From Actinoplanes sp. L3-i22 (GTDB taxonomy: Bacteria > Actinomycetota > Actinomycetes > Mycobacteriales > Micromonosporaceae), in NCBI RefSeq assembly GCF_019704555.1, contig NZ_AP024745.1:6766501-6830500 (forward strand): DNA of 64,000 nucleotides, given 5' to 3'. Positions within the stretch are counted from its first letter, which is position 1. Every line of letters begins with the position of its first letter. Of the stretch, positions 1 through 7,899 are shown piece by piece. A program made the translations under genes and the position numbers. The notes beneath the pieces were generated by a model that was not told where the DNA came from, did no database searches, and saw only the letters and a list, made by a program, of their open reading frames with translations.

Positions 1-876
1 GTGGGTGTGCGCGCGGTCCGCGGCGACCCACGCAAGCTGGGCATCTCCGAACTTCAACGCCAGCTTCGACACAGCCAGGTGCGCGCTGGCAACGGTCGTT
101 TCGACCCGCCGCCGATCATCATGTCGAGCGTTCGAGGCCAGGGCAGATACCTGACTCAGCAAGTCAGGTATTAGCGCGGCGGCGTCGTCATACTGGGCTC
201 GTTGATAGGCCAGATGTACTCGACCAACTTGCTGTTCCACCTGATCGAGCCCAGCCCCACCATCTCCGGCGGTGCCGCCTGGGGCAAGCACGGCCGCACG
301 GACTGCATCGGGTAGATCGCTCTGCCTCGCAGGGCCGCCGAGGACCACGGCGGCGGCGCCCGCTTGAGCCGCCTGAAGCACAGCACGACGGCTGATCCGA
401 GCGCTGCGGTCTTCGCCGTGGGTCACCATGCGAACGATAATCGAGTCGTCAGTTCCGACGGTCTGATCAGCCGCGGCCATAGCCAATGCGTTCCTGCTGA
501 CGACGCCATCGTCTAGCACCAGAATCAGTGATGACTCGAAGTCCCGCGGAGCAACTCCGTCGTTGTCGCCCGCTAAGTCAATCGCTGCGTCGTCAGGTGC
601 TGATCGATGCGCGGGGCGTTGGTGATGGCGTCGGAGTGCCTCGGCCAGATCGTAACCTCGGACGAGTTCATCTTCGGCACCTAGGACCTCATCGGCCTTC
701 TCCCAGAAGGACCGGTCGACATGCTGGAGCCCGACCTCGATGTTGGCGATACTGCTACGGCTGTAGCGGGTCTCGACGGCGAACCGCCTCTGACTGAGGT
801 TGGCTCCCTGACGTCGCGCTGCCAACTGACGGCCCAGATCGCGCCAAGCCGCGCGGACCTGCTGTGCATCGGCCAC
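1..876 (-). CDS. XRE-family regulator with helical C-terminal region (partial, 3' end outside window)
   Basis: Reading the minus strand from a GTG at 876 gives 292 uninterrupted codons that run off the left edge, so the C-terminus is missing. The N-terminus (about residues 12-65) is an XRE helix-turn-helix: DLGRQLAARRQGANLSQ followed by YSRSSIANIEVGLQHV. The rest is an alanine-rich helical region ending AQLAWVAADRA, typical of the TPR-like sensor halves of actinobacterial XRE regulators. It is a paralogue of the gene at 1886-3184: the first 80 residues align closely and then diverge. The start is placed by that alignment; an in-frame TTG at about 969 would add 31 residues. Upstream lies a TCCGACA direct-repeat site and the divergent HAD gene. 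Which ligand it senses cannot be told. Confidence 0.8.
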   Translation of the reverse strand, partial: MADAQQVRAAWRDLGRQLAARRQGANLSQRRFAVETRYSRSSIANIEVGLQHVDRSFWEKADEVLGAEDELVRGYDLAEALRRHHQRPAHRSAPDDAAIDLAGDNDGVAPRDFESSLILVLDDGVVSRNALAMAAADQTVGTDDSIIVRMVTHGEDRSARISRRAVLQAAQAGAAAVVLGGPARQSDLPDAVRAAVLAPGGTAGDGGAGLDQVEQQVGRVHLAYQRAQYDDAAALIPDLLSQVSALASNARHDDRRRVETTVASAHLAVSKLALKFGDAQLAWVAADRAHTH

Positions 877-979
877 CTCAACCCCCGCTCCGTCTCGAGT
901 CGGTGCTACCGGACGCACCTGCGCCCAGAGCCTCGGCGTGGCAAAACTGTAGTCCAGAACTGTGATCAACTGACTACGC

Positions 980-1008
980 TGTCGGCCAACTCCGACAAAG
1001 TTCCGACA
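980..1008. promoter_or_regulatory. TCCGACA direct-repeat operator candidate (site 1)
   Basis: Two copies of TCCGACA start at 991 and 1002, exactly 11 bp apart, with TGTCGGC in the opposite sense at 980. The site lies between the divergent XRE gene (start 876) and HAD gene (start 1155). The stretch from the first repeat onward is nearly identical to site 2 at 3318-3350. Spacing of one helical turn suggests a regulator binding one face of the DNA. Binding by the local XRE proteins is inferred. Confidence 0.6.
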
Positions 1009-1154
1009 TCGTCACGCTTGCCAACCGGGCGTCCCCCAATCGGGGCTTGCGGCGATGTGACGCTTTATTGCCAGCGCCAGGGTAATCTCGCCTGCTTGGG
1101 AATCTTGAGACGCGGGCTGTATGGACCCGTTTTCGTCTGTGGCACCATGAGGAC

Positions 1155-1889
1155 GTGAACATCGACGATGCTGGTCTTGTTGTCTGGGATGTCGACGGAA
1201 CGCTAATACCTGCCGATCTGCGTTGGTTACGAAGAGCGATTGCTCGTACCTATGGCCTTGCTGAAGACGCGGTTAGGTTTCCAGATAAGAAGGTTCACGG
1301 TTACACCGACGAGTCAATTGTGATTGATTCGGCGATCGCGTCGGGGGTTGGCGACTCTGAAGCAGAGGGCGGAATCGGTCGGTTCGAGAGCACCCTGAGA
1401 TCGGTCATGGCTGAGGGATTGTCGGAGCTTAAGCGTGACCAGGTCCCGTATCCGGGAGCGCTCGAAGCTATTTCGCAGCTACATGAACGCGGATACACTC
1501 AAACCGTCCTTACGGGAAATCTGCGTTCAGCAGCCGAAGTTAAGCTGGGAGCATTTAATCTTGATCGATACATGGATTTGCGTATCGGCGGATTCGGTTC
1601 GGATGAGCGGGATCGATTTCAACTTCCAGCCGCGGTAAGCCGGCGGTATGCCAGGCTATATGGCAGAAACCTGGATCCGAGTCGAGTGGTCATTATTGGT
1701 GACGCGCCAAACGACATCGCTTGCGCAAGGTACGCAGGGTTTCATGTAGTTGTGGTAACCCACCGAGCTCGGGTCGACGAACTCGCGCCGTATATGCCTG
1801 ATGCGATTATCGATAGCCTGGACCCCATTCGCCTTATACCGACTATTGACGCCGTACTCTCGGGAGGCACTTACCCGTCAGGAGGCTAG
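1155..1889 (+). CDS. HAD-superfamily phosphatase (phosphoglycolate-phosphatase-like)
   Basis: A 244-residue cytosolic hydrolase of the haloacid dehalogenase fold. Motif I is DVDGTLIP near residue 12 (nucleophile and general-acid Asp), motif II is LTGN near residue 119, a conserved Lys follows in AAEVKL, and motif IV is IGDAPNDI near residue 182. A helical cap separates motifs I and II, as in subfamily I phosphoglycolate phosphatase/beta-phosphoglucomutase relatives. Substrate unknown. The GTG start has only a weak AGGA next to it, so a leaderless message is possible. Its end overlaps by 4 bp the end of the convergent XRE gene. GC is lower than in the surrounding genes, which suggests acquisition. 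Confidence 0.85.
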   Translation: MNIDDAGLVVWDVDGTLIPADLRWLRRAIARTYGLAEDAVRFPDKKVHGYTDESIVIDSAIASGVGDSEAEGGIGRFESTLRSVMAEGLSELKRDQVPYPGALEAISQLHERGYTQTVLTGNLRSAAEVKLGAFNLDRYMDLRIGGFGSDERDRFQLPAAVSRRYARLYGRNLDPSRVVIIGDAPNDIACARYAGFHVVVVTHRARVDELAPYMPDAIIDSLDPIRLIPTIDAVLSGGTYPSGG

Positions 1890-3184
1890 GCGGCGGCCAT
1901 GCTCTCGTCTAAGGCTACGACCGCTCTCTCGCCATTCCAGGGAGAGAGTCTTTCTCGTGCACGCTCTGCTCGACCGAGGCCTCGGCGGTTGCCGGCTACC
2001 TTCAACTGCCGATAAGTGTCGGCGAGCAGGCTGCAGGAGGACTCCAAATGGCCGGAGCCGGCGTACGCGGTTGCTAGGTCCACTTTTGCAGCTAATAGAA
2101 CGTTGTTATTAGCTGCGTCATGCCTTAGTTCCTTTGTGGCTTCCTGGAGTGTCCCCACCGCCCTGGAATGCTCTCCTAGCAGAGTCTGGCAGGTGCCCTT
2201 GTAGACCAATAGTCGCGCGGGACCCCAGTCGCTGTAGAGTCCAGTGCAATGTTCCTTGGTCATTCCGCTAACGGCTTCCTCAGCCCGGCCGAGCGCAAAG
2301 TCCGCTTCTTTCCTGAGATTTAGTGCTGCGTATGCTTGCGCCTGCTCTGCCGCGATGCGAGCACGGGCCGCTGGCGTGAGGTAGTCGACTGCAGCCTCTG
2401 CCTCTTCCAAGAGGCGTAGGCCGATCATGATGTCGCCGTCCTCCTCAATTAGGGTGGCGGCCTCAGAATGCAAGTTGCTTTCAAATATTCGCGCGGTTGC
2501 ACCGACTCTTGCACTTCCAAACCGATCGGCGAGCTGGCGCGCGTACACGCAGTGCGCCAGAGCCATGGCGCGATTTCCTTGCGCACTCCATAGTCTGCTC
2601 GCAACAATCGATGCCTCGCCGAGCATTATGCCGATATCGGCGCGCAGGGGATCCCTTTTGGCCTTGCGATACAGGGTAGAAAGGCAATCGCGATGAGCTT
2701 CGACCAAACTGAGCAATGCCCCTGGCGGGACCGCCTGACGTTGCTGCGCCAGCATGGCCGTAACTTGCGAGAATGAACCCCATTCGCCCGTATCTGCTAC
2801 AAGCCGATCCGCCTGCGGGATTGCGATCTCGGATTTCCATCTCGGTGCATGAGAAAGGTTCGTAACAATGGCCGCTTCGGCCGCCTCGTCATCGTTAAAC
2901 CGGGGCATCTGCAGTTTAGTTGGCCGTTGGTGTGATCGTTGAAGTGACTCCGCGGTGTCGTAACCACGTATTAGCTCGCCGTCGCCTCCAAGACAGTCGT
3001 CTGCTGCCTCCCAGAAGGCTCGGTTGACATGTTGTAGGCCGGTCTCGATGTTGGCGATACTGCTGCGGCTATACGCCAATTTGTTTGCGAGATCCTGTTG
3101 GCTCATTTCCGTGGCTTTGCGTCGTGTAGCGAGCTGCTGGCCTAGGTCGCGCCATGCAATTCGGAGACTCTGTGGATCGGCCAC
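1886..3184 (-). CDS. XRE-family regulator with TPR-like sensor region
   Basis: 432 residues from the chosen GTG at 3184; an open frame extends upstream to 3418 but that would run through the operator repeats, and the paralogue at 1-876 aligns from this GTG. Residues 12-65 form the helix-turn-helix (QQLATRRKATEMSQQDLANK, then YSRSSIANIETGL). Residues 150-430 are helical repeats with Ala/Leu/Glu-rich segments such as LLEEAEAAVDYL and FALGRAEEAVSGM, as in TPR-type quorum or starvation regulators. Lower GC than its neighbours. The divergent CYTH pseudogene shares the upstream region containing three TCCGACA repeats, which are likely its operator. Confidence 0.85.
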   Translation of the reverse strand: MADPQSLRIAWRDLGQQLATRRKATEMSQQDLANKLAYSRSSIANIETGLQHVNRAFWEAADDCLGGDGELIRGYDTAESLQRSHQRPTKLQMPRFNDDEAAEAAIVTNLSHAPRWKSEIAIPQADRLVADTGEWGSFSQVTAMLAQQRQAVPPGALLSLVEAHRDCLSTLYRKAKRDPLRADIGIMLGEASIVASRLWSAQGNRAMALAHCVYARQLADRFGSARVGATARIFESNLHSEAATLIEEDGDIMIGLRLLEEAEAAVDYLTPAARARIAAEQAQAYAALNLRKEADFALGRAEEAVSGMTKEHCTGLYSDWGPARLLVYKGTCQTLLGEHSRAVGTLQEATKELRHDAANNNVLLAAKVDLATAYAGSGHLESSCSLLADTYRQLKVAGNRRGLGRAERARERLSPWNGERAVVALDESMAAA

Positions 3185-3284
3185 TTCAACCCCGCTCTGC
3201 GCGTAGCGCCGACTCAGAACCGCCGCAATGCAACAGCCCGCCCGGCGGCCCGGCGGTGAATGCAGAGTAGTTATCGAGGTGACA

Positions 3285-3335
3285 TGTCGGCTACTCAGCG
3301 GCGGTCTCCGACAATTCTCCGACAAAGTTCCGACA
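3285..3335. promoter_or_regulatory. TCCGACA triple-repeat operator candidate (site 2)
   Basis: TCCGACA occurs at 3307, 3318 and 3329, spaced 11 bp each, with an inverted TGTCGGC at 3285. It lies about 120 bp upstream of the XRE start at 3184 and in front of the divergent CYTH remnant. The block from 3318 to about 3350 repeats the site 1 sequence nearly base for base. Autoregulation is inferred. Confidence 0.65.
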
Positions 3336-3344
3336 TCGTCACGC

Positions 3345-3957
3345 TTGCCACCCGCGCGCTCAGAGGGTTGGCATCTCGTCCGCTTCGCGGCCACGGCAAG
3401 CCAGCTGAGCAGCAACAATCAAGAAGTCGGAGCCAAGCACTGCGCCGGGGTTCTCGACCAGCTGATCGCCGCATTTGCCGAGCAGGAGGTTGTGTTGTCG
3501 GAGCCATCCGACCAGGACGACCAGGCCTACGCGCCGGTCAGCTGGTCGCATGGCGTGTCGAAGCTCGGGGTCGCGCTCGCTCGGCTCCGCAGGGAGCGAG
3601 GCCGGCATCTGTTCACCGTGAAGAAGCCGATCGACAACAAAATGGCTGGCCTGGAGCACGAGAGCGAAGTCTCGGACCGGGCCGCGATGCACGCTGCGCT
3701 CGTGACGATGGGCTGGGCTCCGACTGTTCGCATTGGCAAGAGACGCGGCACGGGTAGCTGCAACGGCGTGTCGGTGTGCGTCGACGTTGTGGACCAGCTG
3801 GGTTCGTTTGTCGAGGTCGAGCGGGTGGTGAGTGCGGCGGAGTCCGTTGAGCGGGTCAAGGCCGAGCCCGGGTTGGTCCGTTCCTCGGCTGCGAGGTTCG
3901 GCGGGTGAGCGACACCTACGACTCGCTGATCCGGAACCTGACGGCCGCCGAGGTCTA
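3345..3957 (+). pseudogene. CYTH-domain / class IV adenylate cyclase-like pseudogene
   Basis: From about 3417 the frame matches the CYTH (CyaB-like, triphosphate-tunnel) family: VSWSHGVSKLGVALARLR, HLFTVKKPIDNKMAGLEHES and GSFVEVERVV are recognisable blocks. Two defects are visible. The N-terminal ExExK strand that opens the tunnel is replaced by QEVGAK and no convincing start codon precedes it (TTG at 3345 is the nearest). The frame ends at 3908 in the middle of the C-terminal helix, while the expected family ending DTYDSLIRNLTAAEV appears at once in another frame to a stop at 3957, so a frameshift lies near 3890-3905. Family members bind triphosphates and some make cAMP; activity here is doubtful. 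Divergent from the XRE gene. Confidence 0.75.
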
Positions 3958-4019
3958 GAGCGAGGTGGTGTCCGACGGCGTGGCGAGGTCAGCAGCGGCG
4001 AGCAGGTCGGGCGACATAG

Positions 4020-4746
4020 CTGCCAGGTGAGTGGGACGTCGGCATGGTCACCGAGGACGCCTGTACGGACCTCCGGTAGGTGGTCGTAGCGGTGGCGAGG
4101 TCGGTGCCGGTTTGGAGTTAGTCGAAGCGGTAGCCGTTGCCGCCGCGGCCATACCACCTGTACACCTGGATGCCCGGGTGCAGATCCTCGTGGACATCGG
4201 CCATGCCCCGGTCGGCGAGCTGGTCGAGGGCGGCGTACTTGAACGGCTGATAGACCGGGTAGCGGGGCCTGTGCTGCCGACTGATGACGTTGTAGGCGCC
4301 GGGCATCACCAGCCGGCGGCACTCGTCATCGCCGATCTTGGCGATGGCGTACAGCACGCGCCGGCCAGGAATGCCTGCTTCTTGGGGCCCTTGGCCGGGG
4401 CCCGGTCGCTGGAGGGCACTTAGATCCCGAGCAAGGTCACCGCCGGCTCGGTGTCCAGGGTGATCACGGTGGCCTGCCGGGCAGCAAGACGTCCTCGATT
4501 AGGTCAGGGCGGACGCGGGCCGGGAGGCGGCTTGCCAGGCGCAGCCGTGGTCCCCGTCGATTGAGCGTCCGTGGTCGACGATCAGGTCGGCATCCCGGAA
4601 GCGGTCAAACAGATGAGCGGCGTCGGCGCCGTTACTGGTTCGGTCAGCACGATTGCATGATCGTCACGCTGGGCCAGCCAGCCGAGGATGCGCTTCGTGC
4701 GGGCAAGAGCGGCGGCTTGGAGGTTCAAGGTCAACAGCGACAGCAC
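4020..4746 (-). pseudogene. Endonuclease/exonuclease/phosphatase-family pseudogene
   Basis: Three frames together reconstruct one EEP-fold metalloenzyme. From a GTG at 4746: TLNLQ, then TKRILGWLAQRDDHAIVLTE, the start of the EEP barrel. After frameshifts the block 4357-4118 gives MPGAYNVISR (the D/N-containing active-site loop, here PGAYN for the usual GDYN), FKYAALDQLADRGMADVHED and YRWYGRGGNGYRFD. A last shift yields the terminal GDHADVPLTW, equivalent to the SDH motif. At least two frameshifts and an internal stop make it nonfunctional. It begins 20 bp after the dTMP-kinase-like gene on the same strand, so it was probably the third gene of that operon. Confidence 0.7.
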
Positions 4747-4766
4747 AGTTAGCAGTCCTGTCAGGG

Positions 4767-5366
4767 CTATTGGACTGCGCTGATCAGCGCCCCGAGGATG
4801 TCACCGACGACTTGCTCCTCGGTCCGACCAGCGCAGCTGATGACGTGCTGCTTCCACTCCTGCTCGTCGAGGAATGCTTTCGCCTCCCGGTACAGGACAA
4901 GTTCCCGTTCGGGAGATCCGCTGGCCTCCAGCCGCGACAGGGTGGCGCGCTGGCAGAGACGTGCCCTGATCGTGGCGGGATCGTCCTCGAGGTAGATGAC
5001 GGTGGCCGGCAGGACGTAGCGGTTGTATGACCAGATCTCGTCGAGGTCGAGGCCGTCGATGCGTTGCAGCACCAGCGAGGACGGGACGTAGCGAGCGGTC
5101 ACGACGTGCCGGCCGTCGTTGAGCTGCGGGATGATCTCGGTTTCGACGTGCGCGTACCGGTCCGCGGCCAGCGCGAGAGCAAGAGCCCGGCCGTGCAACA
5201 TGTTTTGCTGACGGCGCACGAGCTGCCCGAGCGGGGTCCGGGTCGGCTCTGCGGTCAGATGCACGCCGATGTCGCCAATTGCGGCGAGCCGGTCGGCCAG
5301 CAGCTCGGCGATCGTGGATCTGCCGACGGCGCTGGGTCCCTCGATCGCGATGAACTGCGCGCTCAT
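4767..5366 (-). CDS. Thymidylate kinase-like nucleotide kinase with altered P-loop
   Basis: 199 residues with the dTMP kinase layout: N-terminal P-loop GPSAVGRST, the substrate-site TAEPTRTPLG, the ADRYAHV motif and a C-terminal lid region rich in Arg (RARLCQRATLSRLEASGS). Such enzymes phosphorylate dTMP or other nucleoside monophosphates with ATP. The invariant P-loop lysine is replaced by arginine (GRST for GKST), which usually cripples ATP binding, so function is uncertain. Its ATG overlaps the stop of the upstream radical-SAM remnant (ATGA), indicating translational coupling. It is unlikely to be the housekeeping Tmk given its position in an accessory cluster with pseudogenes. Confidence 0.75.
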   Translation of the reverse strand: MSAQFIAIEGPSAVGRSTIAELLADRLAAIGDIGVHLTAEPTRTPLGQLVRRQQNMLHGRALALALAADRYAHVETEIIPQLNDGRHVVTARYVPSSLVLQRIDGLDLDEIWSYNRYVLPATVIYLEDDPATIRARLCQRATLSRLEASGSPERELVLYREAKAFLDEQEWKQHVISCAGRTEEQVVGDILGALISAVQ

Positions 5367-5938
5367 CGGGACACGCCGACAAGCGGCAGCAGCGTGCGCT
5401 CACCGGGCTCGGCGACCGGGCAGTGCTCAGAGTCGAGATCACCGACGAGGCCACCTCGGGAGACCACGGCCGCAGGACATCCCTTACCGCAGGCCAGGAA
5501 CTCGGTGTCCTGATACATCGATGCCGGAATATGCACGGCGAAGGCCAGGTACGGGCGCACGGCGACCCGCCCGTCGTCGAACACGTAAACCAGCCGGCCC
5601 GCGTCGCAGCCGCCCAGCGGCAAGTCGTCGTTCGGGAACCGGATCTTCACGACGGCGAGCTGATCGGCAAGCAAGCTCGTCACCGCCGCGACAGCTCGCA
5701 TCGCATCAGCGTCGGTGGCCGGCCTGCCCTGGCTCCTCACTCCGCGCCTGAACGCGGACAACGGATTCATCAGCACGTACTGCACGCCGATATCCGCCTG
5801 CGTGGACGAGACGAAACAATGAGCGCAATTCAGATTGCGCCGCTCGGTGACCTGCACTAGCGCTTTGCGTCCATCACCGCCGACCGAGGTACGGAAATAG
5901 CACGACGACGCGTGCGTGTCGACAATCAAACGCTTCAT
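5363..5938 (-). CDS. Radical-SAM/SPASM-like remnant with internal deletion
   Basis: 191 residues. The N-terminus reads VTERRNLNCAHCFVSS, matching the radical SAM CxxxCxxC loop except that the first cysteine is Arg. Directly after it the protein jumps to MNPLSAFRRGVRSQGR and then CDAGRLVYVFDDGRVAVR with later cysteines (LACGKGC, EHC), which resemble the end of the barrel and a SPASM-type auxiliary region. The central half-barrel, including a GGE motif, is absent, so an in-frame deletion is likely. The start is well supported by GGGAG six bases before the ATG. It could still be translated and drive the coupled kinase gene. Operator site 3 lies about 90 bp upstream. Confidence 0.6.
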   Translation of the reverse strand: MKRLIVDTHASSCYFRTSVGGDGRKALVQVTERRNLNCAHCFVSSTQADIGVQYVLMNPLSAFRRGVRSQGRPATDADAMRAVAAVTSLLADQLAVVKIRFPNDDLPLGGCDAGRLVYVFDDGRVAVRPYLAFAVHIPASMYQDTEFLACGKGCPAAVVSRGGLVGDLDSEHCPVAEPGERTLLPLVGVSR

Positions 5939-6028
5939 AGACGACTCCCGCCGATGTGGGGTCGGCCTCTAGCCGCCTCGTCAGGCACTATCAGAGATGC
6001 CTACGAAATTCCACCATGCTTCGCGCAT

Positions 6029-6069
6029 TGTCGGAAACCACCTTCGCCGAGTTCCGACAATCTCCGACA
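6029..6069. promoter_or_regulatory. TGTCGGA/TCCGACA operator candidate (site 3)
   Basis: Inverted TGTCGGA at 6029, then TCCGACA at 6053 and 6063. It is upstream of the radical-SAM remnant (start 5938). The geometry (offsets 0, +24, +34) is identical to site 4 and differs from sites 1 and 2, where repeats are 11 bp apart. Confidence 0.6.
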
Positions 6070-6255
6070 TCCGGCCGGCAACTCAGCCGATGATCATCGC
6101 CCGCAACCGCCGCGTACGGCCCGTCATCGGCGTGATCCGAGACCCAGGCGGTCCACGGTCAAGCCCTGATCAACGATCACTCACAACCTGGCGGACGACC
6201 ATGCTCAGCGGCATCTCGGGGCTGGGTAGGCGGAAACACGAATCGGTGAGTTCAT

Positions 6256-6296
6256 TGTCGGAGTTTGTTTTCCCGTCACTCCGACACTTTCCGACA
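6256..6296. promoter_or_regulatory. TGTCGGA/TCCGACA operator candidate (site 4)
   Basis: TGTCGGA at 6256, TCCGACA at 6280 and 6290: the same 0/+24/+34 spacing as site 3, while the sequence between the elements differs. No clear gene starts next to it on either strand, so it may be an orphan site left after gene loss, or control distant genes at 6.6 kb. Confidence 0.55.
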
Positions 6297-6620
6297 TCCC
6301 CATTAAGGACTTAGCTGATCTCAGCGGTGAGGCCCGCCGCCGCGGATGCCATTTCGGGGAGCAAGGCCGAATGAGAGCTGAGCGCCTTGATGGCAGGACC
6401 ACCCGAGTCTCTGCCCCAACAGTTTAGCTCTCGTCACTCGGCCACCAAGGTACAAAGTTTTGCGATAGGAATCTCGGCTCTCCCGGAAGACGCTTGAGGG
6501 CGGGCGTGCTTCAAACCGCCGCCCGCCTTCGAGTACACCGCACCACACCAGGAACTTCCTGCACGTCACGAACGGCACTTTCGGCGCCGTCACAACCGAT
6601 ACCCGAGAAGGAGGATGCCG
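6297..6620. other. Spacer with a strong ribosome binding site at its end
   Basis: No convincing gene on either strand. The block ends with GAGAAGGAGG at 6605-6614, six bases before the ATG at 6621, the strongest Shine-Dalgarno sequence in this part of the window. A promoter for the following + strand gene chain probably lies here, but no clear -10/-35 pair was identified. Confidence 0.4.
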
Positions 6621-6968
6621 ATGGACCCGAGCGCAGCCTTTCGGCTTCCTCACCGTGACGTGCAGACCCGCGGTGGTGTGCCGGCCGGTGCTGCCCCCGT
6701 GGCTGGCCGGCACACCACCCCCGCCATCACCGTTTCGTTCTTCCTCGCATCGAGAGACCCATCAACCATGTCCACTCATGGGCTGGCGAACACCCGCCCT
6801 TCCCCGCCGCGGGTCCACGGCCGAACCCTGTGGGCGACGGCCCAGCAGCGCATCGGTATTGCGGCCTACGCCGGCGGCCTGCGAGCTGCGCGTCGCGCCG
6901 GGCCGCCCACCGACACCGCGCGTGAGGCATCCCGAAGCGACGGTGCCAGTGCGCAGGCATCGCTATGA
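6621..6968 (+). CDS. Small Ala/Arg-rich protein, possible leader of the gene chain
   Basis: 115 residues with no recognised domain; rich in Ala, Arg, Pro and Thr. Two features favour a real gene: GAGAAGGAGG sits at ideal distance from the ATG at 6621, and the stop overlaps the start of the GNAT gene (ATGA at 6965-6968). Composition is what unselected GC-rich DNA would give, so it may only serve to couple ribosomes into the GNAT gene. An ATG at 6615 in the same frame is too close to the ribosome binding site. Confidence 0.4.
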   Translation: MDPSAAFRLPHRDVQTRGGVPAGAAPVAGRHTTPAITVSFFLASRDPSTMSTHGLANTRPSPPRVHGRTLWATAQQRIGIAAYAGGLRAARRAGPPTDTAREASRSDGASAQASL

Positions 6969-7696
6969 CCGAACCCACCGAACCGCTGAAGTTTGGCATC
7001 CGGAATGCCACCCAGTGGGACGTCCCGGAGGTCTCGAGTCTTCTCGCAGCTGCACTTGCTTCCAAGTCAGTCGGATTTTGGGTAGTGCCGGAACCTGATC
7101 GGCGTCGTTTTCTTCTCCGGTCGTTCTACGACACCCGTGTCGTCGATGCGCTCGTGGGCGGTTCGGCTCGTATTGCCGTTGCGGCAGATGGTGCTCTGCT
7201 GGGTGCTGCTCTCTGGCTGCCGTGCGTTGCGCCGGTCCCGGGGATCCGCAAGTTGTCCTCGGAGTTCGTCGAGACGGCGGGTGCCTTCGAGGTGAGCGAA
7301 CGGATCGGGCAGTTGCTGGACGCGGCGTGGCAGCCACATGCGCCAGAACCGCACCAGCGCCTGATCGGTCTGGGTGTTCTCGAGGACTCTCGCCGGCGGG
7401 GTGTCGCCACGGCGCTGCTCACTGATCGGCAGCACGATGCGGTCCGGCCGATCCGGTGTCTCGTTGTGGATGACGCGGTCGTGGGGCTGTGCCAGCGGTG
7501 CGAGTATCGCGAGTTCTGCATTCCGGCCTTGCTGCGGCCTGGTGCCGTGATCATCCGATCGCTGGCGTTCGCCCCGGAGCCGCCCCTGGTGCGGGTTCGT
7601 AACACTGCCGCAGCCCGCTACTCGGCCGGCACCGTCCTGGGTCATCTCGGTCAGGGCCTTCCTGTAGTCCGGCCACGACGCGGAGGTTGTTCATGA
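6965..7696 (+). CDS. GNAT-family N-acetyltransferase-like protein
   Basis: 243 residues with the actinobacterial GNAT layout: FGIRNATQWDVPEVSSLLAA at the N-terminus, a central AAALWLP strand, and an acetyl-CoA loop region LIGLGVLEDSRRRGVATALL (residues about 136-155), in which DSRRRGVATAL corresponds to the Q/RxxGxG/A motif A. The final 70 residues are less typical and may be a degraded extension. Substrate unknown. Start and stop both overlap neighbours by 4 bp (ATGA), so it is co-translated with the small ORF before and the truncated methyltransferase after. Confidence 0.75.
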   Translation: MTEPTEPLKFGIRNATQWDVPEVSSLLAAALASKSVGFWVVPEPDRRRFLLRSFYDTRVVDALVGGSARIAVAADGALLGAALWLPCVAPVPGIRKLSSEFVETAGAFEVSERIGQLLDAAWQPHAPEPHQRLIGLGVLEDSRRRGVATALLTDRQHDAVRPIRCLVVDDAVVGLCQRCEYREFCIPALLRPGAVIIRSLAFAPEPPLVRVRNTAAARYSAGTVLGHLGQGLPVVRPRRGGCS

Positions 7697-7899
7697 GCGC
7701 ATCCGTTGGGATCGACACCGGAACTCCTCAGTCGGCACGCATCTACAACTACCGGCTCGGCGGCAAGGACAACGTCGCCGTCGGCCGGGTGGCGTGCTAC
7801 AGGCGCGATCCCGGCATGCTGGTCGACGCGGAGGTTGACCGGGTCGGCCGCTGCCATGATCGGGTTTGCCGCCGCCATGAGTCCGTGGACGTGTGGTGA
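7693..7899 (+). pseudogene. Truncated PF04672-type S-adenosyl methyltransferase
   Basis: 68 codons. The first 35 residues are the signature start of this methyltransferase family (SARIYNYRLGGKDNVAVGR, compare the intact copies at 9708 and 10829), but the SAM-binding DIGxG region and all later motifs are missing and the tail CHDRVCRRHESVDVW matches nothing. An internal deletion is the simplest cause. The reading frame is still kept open and its stop overlaps the following GTG, so it may persist as a coupling leader. ATG overlaps the stop of the GNAT gene. Confidence 0.7.

Noticed and set aside
3360..4322. 320-residue minus frame over the CYTH and EEP remnants
   Set aside because: Mostly noise; only a short end (GDHADVPLTW) is the frameshifted tail of the EEP pseudogene.
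5363..5938. Prokaryotic viperin, because a radical-SAM gene lies beside a nucleotide kinase
   Set aside because: The cluster loop and C-terminal SPASM-like cysteines do not match viperin, the first cluster Cys is missing, and the barrel is deleted.
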